Assembly (NCBI GenBank): GCA_963995525.1
Contig: OZ023213.1
Coordinates: forward strand, 50,530,987 to 50,594,986
Direction: 5' to 3'
DNA from: Escarpia spicata
Taxonomy: Eukaryota > Annelida > Polychaeta > Sabellida > Siboglinidae
DNA length: 64,000 nt
The notes under the pieces were generated by a model that searched no databases, was not told where the DNA came from, and saw only the letters and a program-made list of their open reading frames with translations. Position numbers and translations under genes: made by a program. Shown in pieces: positions 23,073 to 36,400 of the stretch (within the stretch, counting starts at the first letter, position 1; each line of letters opens with the position of its first letter).

Positions 23073-23599
23073 TCAACATGATGAAACAATCATGATTACT
23101 GACTTTTACCAATCATGATTACTACATTTACAAGTAGTGTCTTGTTGTTTTATATATTCCCCTCTATGTTCAAGAGTAAATGTTAAAACATACCTCAAAA
23201 TGCACCATTTTGAAGCTAGTTAAAAAAATCTCCAGTGGAGCATGCCCCCGGACCCCCCTAGCAATGCTTTGCTCGCATAGCCCACCCCTACCACTTTGTC
23301 AATCATTTTATCCAAGGGTAACACTGATGTCTATTGCTGTTTTAAAGTTTCTCAGGTTCTGCCAGAGCAGTAGGGATTCCCATTACACATTATAGTTACA
23401 GCCCACATGGAGGTACTCTGTTTGAAACTGGGACAATGGCAGGCAGTGAGCCTAGGTTAGTCCAAAGCACAGGGTTTTAGCATAATCTCTCCAGTCAGCC
23501 ACCCCAGTGATCAGAGGTAGGACAAAGTCCACTATTCAGTTATAAGTAGAGATCAATGGTAGTTATAGATAGAGATCACTGCAGGAGGCTTACAGCAGC

Positions 23600-23975
23600 A
23601 GGAAAATAGTATGAAAATTTAGCATTTTGGGGGCCCTGAGGTGCCCTTAGAATGATTCAATCAAATACAGATTTCTTGTGTATAGTGGTAGTACCCTAAG
23701 ATATGTCTATGCGAAATTAGAGAAAACGTTGCTGAAGAGTTTTAAAAAAAGGCATAAAATGTGAAAATTTACCAGTTTCAGGGGCGCTGGGGCCCTTAGA
23801 TTGATTCAAACAAATACACATTTCTCGTGCATAGTGGCAGTACCCGAAGATACATCTATGCAAAATTAAAGAAAAAGTTGCTTAACAGTTACTAAGATAT
23901 GACAGCTAACAGCACACGGTGGAGTGATGGCATTAATCCGTTGGACCTTCGGCCCAAAGGACTAATAAGTACAAA
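23600..23975. repeat. Interspersed repeat, copy 1 (internally duplicated)
   Basis: Two related half-units each contain cccttagaatgattcaatca, acagatttcttgtg, tacatctatgcaaaatta and aagttgct. It ends with ggaccttcggcccaaaggac. Copy 2 lies at 25985-26353 and a fragment at 25333-25372. Confidence 0.8.
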
Positions 23976-23979
23976 CAAA

Positions 23980-24735
23980 TGATGTGGAAGTCAAATAGAC
24001 GGACTGGAAATGATGAAGACTACAACATTTATAAAGAAGCACTTAACCAAGCTACAAATGAAATTAGAAATTCAAAGAGAAGCTATGAACAAAAATTACA
24101 AACCAAAAGTTCAGGATAAGGTCGGTCCTCTAGAAGATAGTGCTGGAAATATGATATCAGAGGGATTCTTAACAAGGAGAGAACATATAAAGATGGTTGA
24201 ATCAAAAAGCATAGCAGTTTTGTATAAAACTATGCATGTTGTTGATTGTCAAGCGTTACACACGATATAAATCACTTGTTGAACCACATATGTCATATTG
24301 CTGTGAGATCTGGGGAAGTACTTATCAATCTAGAGTCAGAAAACTATCTCTATTACAGAAAAAGCTATATGGATTATTTATAACCTTAATTATCATGATC
24401 ATACATCTGTATTTTTCCATCTCTCAAACATGCTTACATTTCATGATGTAGTTAAATACAAGACTACGATTATACTTTATAAAGCAAAGAACCACTCTTT
24501 AAATGGTCGTGTTCAAACATTCTTTGAACCAACCGCAGCTATACACATGCATGCCAAAAAGCAAACTGTCCTATGTTAAAAAGACAAACACCACCCTCAG
24601 ACAGCTGTCATTCACCATCAAGGGTATAAAAACGTGGAACAATTTAGCAATATATGGGGTGGCTCAGCTTCCAAAATTAACAATTTAAAAAATGGGCCAA
24701 GTGACCCTGAAGTCCTTTGGACTAATACGTCTATA
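23980..24735 (+). mobile_element. Composite non-LTR retrotransposon fragments
   Basis: The plus strand shows Y-K-E-A-L-N-x-A-T-N-E-I-R-type sequence (24040-24110) and DKVGPLEDSAGN (24115-24160), the linker between endonuclease and RT. Then come SLVEPHMSYCCEIWGS (24265-24330), from after the catalytic core, and a C-terminal IKTWNNLA (24620-24650). Whole RT motifs between these are missing, so the copy is internally deleted and frame-broken. Confidence 0.75.
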
Positions 24736-25049
24736 TGTGACCCCGGCTGACCAAATGAGTGATAAGTCGGAAAAATTATAACATTGTTTTCTTACATCCT
24801 TGTAAACGTTTGGTAGGGTGTTTTACACGGTTTAAAAAAATATGACTGCTACAAAAATTGGCAAAGTTATGGAGCATTGAACATGGTAGGGATCAAAAAG
24901 TGAAAATGAAGAAAACGGCTGTTGAAGTTTTACATTATATATGCAAATGGATTGCATGGAAATATTACATGCACAACATTCAAATGTGGCACACAGTATG
25001 TAATATGTATGTTATGTTGCAATGATACACTAGAAGTACAAATGTGCTG

Positions 25050-25345
25050 CTACAAAGACTTATCAAGTTATGCCAGATTATGTCTTCATGTGTGAAATCT
25101 TCATGTGCTAAATCACGTATAAATCAGGGCCAGGCTGTGTCAGCCTTCTTCTCATGTGTAGAGGTATGGCAAGGAGAAAACTTGTGTCCTTTGTTATTTG
25201 CTATTTACCTGAAACATTTTGAACACTGTTAGTCACAATTACAACGGACTTGACATGGCAGCTGGTGAAATTTACAACAACCTTAGGGATGATGATGTAG
25301 AAAATGTATGTTCTACTATATGCTGATGACTCTAGAATGATTCAA
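25050..25345 (+). mobile_element. Non-LTR reverse transcriptase core fragment
   Basis: Plus-strand pieces read QGENLCPLLFAIYLKHFEH and, after a frameshift, a tyrosine/ADD-like active-site region near 25310-25335 (ctatatgctgatgactct). It may belong to the same family as the fragments at 24 kb. Confidence 0.7.
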
Positions 25346-25984
25346 TCAAATACAGATTTCTTGCTTGTGTAAAGCGGAACTATGTCAACTCTTCTAATGG
25401 TTGACATTTGGTTGTTTCAGGTGTCAACTATATTGTAAATCTGTAATTATTAGTCTATATTGATACAATTGATTTACACAGTACCATGTCTACACAAGGC
25501 ATGGCAAGCGTAAACAGAACAGTAGAATGCATTTTATATCAATAAAGTGTAGGATATTTCACTCTATAGTTGTCCAGAATATTAATTTTCTATGTTTGTC
25601 ACGTACAGGTGACAGAATACTAATTTTCTATATTTGTCACCTACAGGTTTCTACAGACAATACATCTTTAACCAACAGACACCACAGTCACACCATTTTA
25701 TAATAATTAAATGAACATCAAAATAAACACAACTTGCAATTATAGAAAATCAATAGTTTTGAAGATAAAAAGTGTTAGGCAACTATTCAGTCTAACAGGG
25801 GTCAAGTGTGTCTACTCTGCCTGGGCGCTGTGACCAACAAAAGATTAGTCAAGGTCTCAATGGAACAGTAGCACTAGGCTGCAGAGTTTAGTCATGGTGT
25901 TGACTTTGTGGCACATTAAACAAAATCTACTGTTGGGGGTGGTCTCAAGGGCCCTTCTCAAAACCACATCACTAGATAATGTAA

Positions 25985-26353
25985 AACTGTTGCACTTTGG
26001 GGGCCCCTTAGAATGATTCAATCAAATACAGATGTCTTGTATATAGTAGCAGCACCCTAAGATACATCTATGCAAAATTAGAAAAAAAGTTGCTGACCAG
26101 TTTTTGAAAAAATAGGCCAAATGTTACATTTTTACTAGTTTTGGGGTCCTTGGAGGCCCTAGGGAGCCCTTAAAATGATTCAGTCAGATACAGATTTCTC
26201 GTGCATAGTGACAGTGCCCTAAGATATGTCTATGCAAAATTAGAGAAAAAGTTGCTGAACGGTTTCTGAGATACGGCAGCTAATGGCGGACGGCGGACGG
26301 CGGACGCAGAGTGATGGCAATAGTCCTTTGGACCTTTGGCCAAAGGACTAAAA
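25985..26353. repeat. Interspersed repeat, copy 2
   Basis: Closely matches 23600-23975 in order and content, including the two half-units. It contains a short triplication of ggcggac before the ggacctttggccaaaggact end. Confidence 0.8.
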
Positions 26354-26529
26354 AGCATTCAAGTTATCATTACTTTCTAAAAAAATTTGAATTGAAGATG
26401 ACGTTTAGTTAAACCCATGTATTAGTAAAGTAACACAGGCACTATGGTAACTAATTTATACATGAATTGTGAATATTATTTTGTAATTTGTTTATAATTC
26501 GTATTGTTTTTATTCATTCTTTTAGTTTG

Positions 26530-27545
26530 AGAAGGGCGTGGAGACAGCAGCAGCTTTGAGGTGAAGGTGGGGGTGCACCAGGGCTCAGTACTGAGCCCAG
26601 TGCTGTTTGCCATTGTGATGGACGTGGTGACGAAGGAGACGAGAGGAGGACTGCCCTGGGAGCTGCTGTATGCAGATGATCTCGTCCTTATGGCAACGAC
26701 CAGGGAAGAACTAAGGAAGGTGGTGGAGTGGCGCAAAGGACTGAAGGTGAACGCCGGGAAGTCGAAGGTGATGGTCAGCATAGGTGATAGAGGAGTGATG
26801 TCAGTCTGGTGCATGGCCATGTGGAGTCTGTAGCAGGGGTGTAGCCGCTAACTCGCTTCAGTGTACATCGTGTACGAAGTGGGTCCACAGGAGATGCAGT
26901 GGTGTGAAGGGCAGCCTGCAGGCAGTGAACGCAATGTTTGTGTGCAAGAGGTGTCGGGGAGAGGTACCACCAGCAGAGGCGACGGAAGAGGGCTTGGAGG
27001 TGGATGGAGAGACACACAACACAGTAGACAACTTCTGCTACCTGGGCGACATGCCGAGTGCGAAGGGTGGGGTGGATGCAGCGGTAACAGCGAGAGTGAG
27101 GTGTGCCTGGCAGAAGTTAAGAACCTTCCTGACTTCCAAAGTGCCCCCCCTGAAGATGAAGGGCCAGGTGTACACAGCTTGTGTCAGAAGTTGCCTGTTG
27201 TATGGGTGTGAGACGTGGGCCCTGAGGACCGATCATGACACGAGGATGGAAAGGGTTGAGATGAGGATGGCGAGATGGATGTGTGGCGCATCACTCAGCG
27301 ACAGACAGCCCAGTGCAGAGCTTAGAAGAAGAGTAGGAGTGGAGGCGATTGGGGATGTGATCAGAAGCCTGAGGTGGTATGGGCATGAAGAGCGAAAGGA
27401 CGACGAGGACTGGGTGAAGGGCTGTACAAAGTTAGTGGTGGGAGGGACAGCCTCCGTCGGCAGACGAAGGAAGACCTGGCAGAACTCCGTGTCTGTAGAC
27501 TTGAGTCTGATGGGTATTGACCCACGGGATGCACAGGACTAAAAA
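26530..27545 (+). mobile_element. Non-LTR reverse transcriptase 3' half with zinc-like cluster, one frameshift
   Basis: Frame 1 (26561-26833) has GVHQGSVLSPVLFAIVMDVV and LLYADDLVLMA, the RT active site. Near 26800 the frame changes. The next frame carries a C-x2-C ... C-x2-C-W-x-H ... C cluster and MFVCKRC, then FCYLGDMPSAKGGVDAAV, LLYGCETWALR, RMARWMCGASL and LRWYGHEERKDDEDWVKGC, ending at a stop at 27540-27542. A cgatgacgatgatacgatg-like tail follows at 27605-27630. It is 5'-truncated and among the better preserved LINE copies in the window. Confidence 0.88.
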
Positions 27546-27666
27546 AAAGTGGAAGAGGGCAATTGGAAGAAAGGCGAACCCAGCAGAGCCTGGAAACACT
27601 CCCTGTAAACGATGACGATGATACGATGGTAGCAACATATCAGTCTATGACTTCAGCTGTCTTTCA

Positions 27667-27690
27667 GCAGCAGCAGCAGCAGCAGCAGAT
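27667..27690. repeat. (CAG)8 microsatellite
   Basis: Eight uninterrupted cag triplets, non-coding here. Confidence 0.95.
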
Positions 27691-27699
27691 CATATTATG

Positions 27700-30313
27700 C
27701 ATGTATTGTTGTTGTTAAATAAACTTTAATTCTTCATTCATTCAATAATTTTTACTGTACAATTAAATAACCTGTTTAACAAGTATAGATCTAAATCATT
27801 AAGTCAGCCCGGTTAAATTAGAATTTTATGAGAATACAAAATGTGTAACTTCGAGAACAAATTCCCTGGGATTTTGACATGCAAAACATGTCAACAATTA
27901 ACTCCCCCCCGATTGAAAACAACACACTTCATACATTTGATAAAACATATTTATAAATAAAACTGTGTAACAAAATCTGCTCAGCAGTGATGTCCAGTGT
28001 TACAGACGGACAAGAACGCCTCTTTGACAGCGGTTGCATGTGTACAGCAACCATCACAATCTCTCTATTGTGTCAACAATGATCACAGACAAATTGGCAA
28101 TGACCACAGATAGATTTCTATGAGTCTGATAAATATACACGAGTGGCTCCTGAAAGAAGATCTCTGTCTAAGGGTGACCAGAGCAGGCGTTATTTCTACC
28201 TACTGCGTCTGCAGGTCTGAGGAAAGTTGATCTCGAGGCAGCAAATCATTTCATTTTGTGCACACAGGAGTTGCTTTTGTATGGGGTTGATTGACAATTT
28301 TTTTTATAATCTTATCACATTTGACATGTTCGCACTTCTTTGGCAACGACAAGTAATTATCGACAGGTTTGTGCCTGGGAGATAATAATTCCTGATCATG
28401 AGGTAATTGCTTTGACAGAAAATCAGGGGAAATTGTATGATTATGTGAGCATTGGCACATTTGAATGTTGCTCACTCAAGTTATAACAGAAACATTACGA
28501 CAAACCAGCATGCTGCCAACCAGCACATTTCCCTCTTTTTACAAGGTAATTGAAACACCTGTTTTCTTTTTACATGATTTGTCATAGTGTAGTAACCTAA
28601 CTGACAGATTCATTACGTCAAATTCACGTGACCATTTACAAGTTTTATCTGTGCTAACCTGGAAAGAAACATAATCTTTGTAACGTAAAACAAGTGCAGC
28701 ATGAATACATTCTAAACACTGAAACGGTAACAAATTGAAAAGTCTCGGAATAGAACACAGGAGCTACATTCTTATCTGGAACCACAAACGAAACAGTAAA
28801 TCTGGTGTGAATACAATTTGTTGTCGTACCTGTTTGCACTGTAACATAGCAATCACAGGTGTAGCCAAATGGTAGTTGATATACATGGGTATACTTCACG
28901 GACCTCTCGTAGAAAATAGCCTATTTACATATATATTTGGCTGGTGGTTTTCCGGCCTACAGTGGAATGTCTAGGTTTGTCAGCATACACATTTTTACAA
29001 CTTTGGATACATTTCATTTGACCCTGTTAAGGCTTCCTTGGAATAAAATTATGACAAAATGATATTGTAATGTAGCCAATGGGAACATCACTTGTATGTT
29101 GGTCTGTCATGCCGTGTCTATGAATCCGAGTGGTCAGATCTGAAACAAGAGACACAATGGCAGACATCTGGTGACAACACGACAAGTATCTGATGACATT
29201 GCACCTGACAGGAAAGAGGAGAAAATATGAAATATTTGAGAAAAAAAGTAATTTCATGACAGCATGACAGTGCAATATACACTTGATGATAAAGATGTAT
29301 GCTTCCAGTGGATTCATTATACTAATCCAATAATTTCTTTTGCGTCTAAATCCTCAGAAAACTTTGCTCAGAGGTATCACAAGACAAAATCTGAAATCTG
29401 ATTTTTTTTTCATAAAACAAAAAGAAAATAGATATATTTGAAGGTGAAATTGCAGTTTCTTGTGAAGTGAATGATGAAACGAAACAAGACAAGAAACCAT
29501 AATATACATTGAAGGAAGAAATTAGTAATTTCATAATGGCATGGTTGCAGCATGGCAGCAAAACAAAAACTACCCTAAATTCTTGGAAACCTAACTCGGA
29601 GGTGCATCAAGACAAAATGGTTGGTCAAACTGAAAAGTTCAATGCCCAGTTGTGTTACTCCAAACAGCCCTTCCAACTGTTAGTGTCGTGTGGTGCAGTA
29701 GATGGATCAACATGAAAGTAAATAGGATATGATAAATCTCTAATCTGGTACAGTGCAATAAATATAGGTGTAGTTAAAACAATAAACTGATAAACGTTAA
29801 TGGCGTCAACACATGGATGATTTGCCAGGGAGCTTAATAAGATTAATAAATGTTTACATTAAGACAGAATTGTATAATATTGTCAACTGATCTGTAAGAG
29901 GGAGCACACTCCAAAGGGTCTGGGCAGCAACTGAGAAAATCCTACATCCAATGTTGCTATTAAAGTCCAGAAGCACGGATTTGTTAACTCTAACTAAGAA
30001 CTGGAAGTAAATCTGAACTAGATGATCAAAGCTGAACAGACTTTCTTAATGGCTGATACAGCATGTTAAGAAATCACCCGACATGTTAACTGGATGAAAT
30101 GTGTTGTGAGAAAGAAAAACTACGACAAGAAGAAAGAGTGAAAACATCCTTTTGATGCATTTTATGCGTATATTGGCGAAACTTAGTTTGAAAACGCTCT
30201 TAAAATTAATCAAGGATTCTATTTTATGATGGATTTCCCCTATAAGCTCAATATCTTAGTGAAATGATTCCTAAATGATGTTACTTAGTGAGTATGTCAG
30301 GTACCTCTTCCCC
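27700..30313. other. Intergenic or TRIM37 3' UTR side, nothing recognised
   Basis: AT-rich sequence downstream of the TRIM37 stop on the minus strand. No convincing exon, transposon protein or polyadenylation signal was identified. Confidence 0.45.
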
Positions 30314-30471
30314 TCATTTGATGGCTTCCTGATCACACAGGGGGGGGGAGGTAACGTCAACATCCTTTGATCTTTCCGACGATGTCACTGTGTCTGTATT
30401 CGCTGCTGCAGTGGCTCCATCTACAGCTGCCACAGCAGTGCTGCCCTCTTGTGAGCTTGGCTTGTGTGACC
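30314..30471 (-). CDS. TRIM37: TRIM37 terminal coding exon with stop
   Basis: Begins after tggcctgcag in the expected phase. It encodes a low-complexity S/T/A/D-rich tail ending CDQEAIK and TGA at 30314-30316. A CCCCCCCCC run lies in the coding frame (30340-30348 on the plus strand), a likely site of length variation. No AATAAA-type signal was found with confidence downstream. Confidence 0.6.
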
Positions 30472-33400
30472 CTGCAGGCCATGTTGAATCTGTGGCAGAA
30501 CATGTGAAGGGCGTCAGGGAAAAATGCGATATATTAATTTTGTTGGTTTTGAGAAAACAAATCGGTTTTGTGTTTCATCCTCAAAGATGGAAACTGGTTG
30601 TGACGTTTGAATGTACTGAGAATCTGAAAGCAGACTTTGCTGCAGAAGCCAAACAGCCGTGGGGCGTTGACATTCTGATAACTCACCAGAATTCGCCATG
30701 GCCGTTTCCTCGGCGCTCCCTTGCAACGCAGCGGCATTGTCGCCATCACTGTAGGGGGCGCCACTTGTATCATCACTGTTATCGGCAGCGTCTTTCCGGG
30801 CTGCGAGATGCTTCACGTCCTCAGAAAGTTGGCTGCGATAAGACAGAAGAGTCCCTTCTCTTACCCAGTGCATAGTAAGTGGCCGCGGAAACAGTTAATG
30901 ATAATAATGTTTAATTTATATTGTGTCTTATCCATAATGTTCGTAGCACTTTACACAAGATGTCACTGGGAGGTGTCGTCCAACTAGAACTCAGCTGGCG
31001 TATGTGTGTGGGTAAGTTAAGCTTTCTCTCCTAGACATGCCAAGAAACAACTTGCGCCATTGTGATAATCTTAATCATTATTTGGTGTATGGCACTAAAC
31101 AAGTTAACACTGTCATCTATGGAAACACAAATAATTATAAATTAAACACTTATTTAGACGCTCATCTCCAGGGTAAAATCTGTTCAGGGGTATTCACAAT
31201 TTATCAAAAATGCTAAGATGTAAGTAATGATTAATATACTACTACAACTGTGATTACGAAAAATAAAGCATGTAACATTTGTAAGACACGAGTAAACAAA
31301 CCTAAGCTGAAACTAAACAAATATTCATCACATACACAAGTATACACCTACATATATATTCACCACATACACAAGTATACACCTACATATATATTCACCA
31401 CATACACAAGTATACACCTACATATATATTCACCACATACACAAGTATACACCTACATATATATTCACCACATATACAAGTATACACCTACATATATATT
31501 CACCACATACACAAGTATACACCTACATATATATTCACCACATACACAAGTATACACCTACATATATATTCACCACATACACAAATATACACCTACATAT
31601 ATATTCACCACATACACAAGTATACACCTACATATATATTCACCACATACACAAGTATACACCTACATATATATTCACCACATACACAAGTATACACCTA
31701 CATTTATATTCACCACATACACAAGTATACACCTACATATATATTCACCACATACACAAGTATACACCTACATATATATTCACCACATAGACAAATATAC
31801 ACCTACATATGATACGCAATTGTTGAAAGTTACATTAAAAAAGAAAATAATATAAAAACTGGATAAACAAACAGTAAAATGTTAATGAATAAATAATTAA
31901 AATCATACACTACTCAAAATAATTAAAGGAACAAATATTGGGGATGGCACACCTTGTCTACCACACAAGTTACACTTTGTGCACCCTATGAGATTAGGGG
32001 ACTGTCTTAGCAACAAAACAGCTCATGTTTGAATACTTGCATTAGTTAAATTTCCAGTCATTGGGCGTCAGGATGTTTTCTGCATGAGCAGTGATTGTTG
32101 GATGTCTCCTGATGGTCGCTGGTGCTGCCAGGTGGTATTTGGACCACTCAGGTTGCCAGGGCTCTGCTAGAATATGGTGAACGGGTTCTGGTGGTAGCTT
32201 GATGTGTCTCCAACTGTAGTCAGCCGACTGTGGAAATGTTACTAGGAGACTGGGCAGTACACCAGGAGACTGGGCAGTACACCAGGAGACTGGGCAGTAC
32301 ACCAGGAGACTGGGCAGTACACCAGGAGACTGGGCAGTACACCGGGAGACTGGGCAGTACACCGGGAGACTGGGCTGTACACCGGGAGACTGGGCAGTAC
32401 ACCGGGAGACTGGGCAGTACACCGGGAGACTGGGCAGTACACCGGGAGACTGGGCAGTACACCGGGAGACTGGGCTGTACACCGGGAGACTGGGCAGTAC
32501 ACCGGGAGACTGGGCAGTACACCGGGAGACTGGGCAGTACACCGGGACACTGGGCAGTACACCGGGAGACTGGGCAGTACACCGGGAGACTGGGCTGTAC
32601 ACCGGGAGACTGGGCTGTACACCGGGAGACTGGGCAGTACACCGGGAGACTGGGCAGTACACCGGGAGACTGGGCAGTACACCGGGAGACTGGGCAGTAC
32701 ACCGGGAGACTGGGCTGTACACCGGGAGACTGGGCTGTACACCGGGAGACTGGGCAGTACACCAGGACACTGGGCAGTACACCAGGAGACTGGGCTGTAC
32801 ACCGGGAGACTGGGCAGTACACCAGGACACTGGGCAGTACACCAGGAGACTGGGCAGTACACCAGGAGACTGGGCAGTACACAAGGAGACTGGGCTGTAC
32901 ACCGGGAGACTGGGCAGTACATCGGGAGACTGGGCAGTACACCAGGACACTGGGCAGTACACCAGGACACTGGGCAGTACACCAGGAGACTGGGCAGTAC
33001 ACCAGGAGACTAGGACAAGGTAGTTTACAGATGACAACTCCTAGACAAGACCATTATCTCGTCATTTTGTCTCGTCGCAATTGCATGAGTACAGCTAGAT
33101 CCCTGAAAATTGACTTCTGCAATGCTATTGAAGTTCACTTATCCAACCAGACTGATTGGAATCGACTCCATGAAGGTGATATAAGAGCCAAACGAGCACA
33201 ATACCGTAGAGCACGATTGGACTTTGCAAGTGAGCACCAGAACTGGCAGCTGTGTCACTGTAGACTCTACACAAATGAGAGCAGGTTCTGTGTGTCAACT
33301 AATGGTAAGCCTGTTAGGGTGTGGAGATGCCAGGGAGAGCGTTACGTTGACTGAGCGTGTCAACTAATGGTAAGCCTGTTAGGGTGTGGAGATGACAGGG

Positions 33401-36400
33401 AGAGCGTTACGCTGACTGAGCGTGTCAACTAATGGTAAGCGTGTTAGGGTGTGGAGATGCCAGGGAGAGCATTACGCTGACTGAGCGTGTCAACTAATGG
33501 TAGGTGTGTTAGGGTGTGGAGATGCCAGGGAGAGCATTACGCTGACTGAGCGTGTCAACTAATGGTAGGTGTGTTAGGGTGTGGAGATGCCAGGGAGAGC
33601 GTTATGCTGACTGAGCGTGTCAACTAATGGTAGGTGTGTTAGGGTGTGGAGATGCCAGGGAGTGTTATGTTGACTATAACATTCAGGAAGTAGACTGGTA
33701 CGGTGGAGGCTCAGTCATGGTTTGGGGCGGAGTGTCTTTGGATGGTCGTAAAGAACTCTACATGTGTGCCAGAGGTGGTATAGCGGCTGTAAGATATCAT
33801 AATGACCTCTAGGTGTGTGCCAGAGGTGGTACAGCGGCTGTAAGATATCACAATGACCTCTAGGTGTGTGCCAGAGGTGGTACAGCGGCTGTAAGATATC
33901 ACAATGACCTCTAGGTGTGTGCCAGAGGTGGTATAACGGCTGTAATATATCACAATGACCTCTAGGTGTGTGCCAGACGTGGTATAACGGCTGTAAGATA
34001 TCACAATGACCTCTAGGTGTGTGCCAGAGGTGGTATAGCGGCTGTAAGATATCACAATGACCTCTAGGTGTGTGCCAGAGGTGGTACAGCGGCTGTAAGA
34101 TATCACAATGACCTCTAGGTGTGTGCCAGAGGTGGTACAGCGGCTGTAAGATATCACAATGACCTCTAGGTGTGTGCCAGAGGTGGTACAGCGGCTGTAA
34201 GATATCACAATGACCTCTAGGTGTGTGCCAGAGGTGGTACAGCGGCTGTAAGATATCACAATGACCTCTAGGTGTGTGCCAGAGGTGGTACAGCGGCTGT
34301 AAGATATCACAATGACCTCTAGGTGTGTGCCAGAGGTGGTACAGCGGCTGGAAGATATCACAATGACCTCTAGGTGTGTGCCAGAGGTGGTACAGCGGCT
34401 GGAAGATATCACAATGACCTCTAGGTGTGTGCCAGAGGTGGTACAGCGGCTGGAAGATATCACAATGACCTCTAGGTGTGTGCCAGAGGTGGTATAACGG
34501 CTGTAAGATATCACAATGACCTCTAGGTGTGTGCCAGAGGTGGTACAGCGGCTGTAAGATATCACAATGACCTCTAGGTGTGTGCCAGAGGTGGTATAAC
34601 GGCTGTAAGATATCACAATGACCTCTAGGTGTGTGCCAGAGGTGGTACAGCGGCTGTAAGATATCACAATGACCTCTAGGTGTGTGCCAGAGGTGGTATA
34701 ACGGCTGTAAGATATCACAATGACCTCTAGGTGTGTGCCAGAGGTGGTATAACGGCTGTAAGATATCACAATGACCTCTAGGTGTGTGCCAGAGGTGGTA
34801 TAGCGGCTGTAAGATATCACAATGACCTCTAGGTGTGTGCCAGAGGTGGTACAGCGGCTGTAAGATATCACAATGACCTCTAGGTGTGTGCCAGAGGTGG
34901 TACAGCGGCTGTAAGATATCACAATGACCTCTAGGTGTGTGCCAGAGGTGGTACAGCGGCTGTAAGATATCACAATGACCTCTAGGTGTGTGCCAGAGGT
35001 GGTATAGCGGCTGTAAGATATCACAATGACATCTAGGTGTGTGCCAGAGGTGGTACAGCGGCTGGAAGATATCACAATGACCTCTAGGTGTGTGCCAGAG
35101 GTGGTACAGCGGCTGGAAGATATCACAATGACCTCTAGGTGTGTGCCAGAGGTGGTACAGCGGCTGGAAGATATCACAATGACCTCTAGGTGTGTGCCAG
35201 AGGTGGTACAGCGGCTGTAAGATATCACAATGACCTCTAGGTGTGTGCCAGAGGTGGTACAGCGGCTGGAAGATATCACAATGACCTCTAGGTGTGTGCC
35301 AGAGGTGGTACAGCGGCTGGAAGATATCACAATGACCTCTAGGTGTGTGCCAGAGGTGGTACAGCGGCTGTAAGATATCACAATGACCTCTAGGTGTGTG
35401 CCAGAGGTGGTATAGCGGCTGGAAGATATCACAATGACCTCTAGGTGTGTGCCAGAGGTGGTACAGCGGCTGTAAGATATCACAATGACCTCTAGGTGTG
35501 TGCCAGAGGTGGTACAGCGGCTGGAAGATATCACAATGACCTCTAGGTGTGTGCCAGAGGTGGTACAGCGGCTGTAAGATATCACAATGACCTCTAGGTG
35601 TGTGCCAGAGGTGGTACAGCGGCTGTAAGATATCACAATGACCTCTAGGTGTGTGCCAGAGGTGGTACAGCGGCTGTAAGATATCACAATGACCTCTACG
35701 TGTGCCAGAGGTGGTACAGCGGCTGTAAGATATCACAATGACCTCTAGGTGTGTGCCAGAGGTGGTACAGCGGCTGTAAGATATCACAATGACCTCTAGG
35801 TGTGTGCCAGAGGTGGTACAGCGGCTGTAAGATATCACAATGACCTCTACGTGTGTGCCAGAGGTGGTACAGCGGCTGTAACACCTCGGAGCCTATTGTC
35901 AGACCGTATGCAGGAGCTGTTCGGGATGATTTCATCTTAGTGCAAGATAACGCACCTCCCCACACAACTTGGGTGTCCATGACCTTCCTTGAGGACGAAG
36001 GTATCACCGCGATGGACTGGCCGGCTAGGTCTCCTGACCTGAACCCAATAGAACATCTCTGGGACATGCTTTCCAGACGTGTTACATCTGATCTTATCTG
36101 ACCTGACCAATGCCCTAGTTCAGGAATGGCAGGCCATACCCCAAAATGACATCAGCTGGATCATCAGGAGTGTGCCGTGTCACTGCCAGGAGTGTGTGGA
36201 CGCTAGAGGGAGACATACAAGTTATCAAAAAACATTTGTGGACAATAGTTGTCAGTTTGTGAACAAATCTGTAAAACAGCTAATGAAACTACCACAAATT
36301 GCATTCCTTATGTAGGGGTGTCGACATGCAGCCACACCTACAGGCACTGTCGTCACGCTCGAGTTCATTCAAAAATGAGCTGTTTTGTAGGTAAGACAAT

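Noticed and set aside
26904..27542. Host zinc-finger protein
   Set aside because: The C-x2-C/H cluster is embedded in a reverse transcriptase with YADD upstream and a simple-sequence tail, so it belongs to a LINE.
33711..35838. Minus-strand 658- and 707-codon proteins
   Set aside because: They span the 51-bp array inside the Tc1-like transposon, antisense to the transposase.
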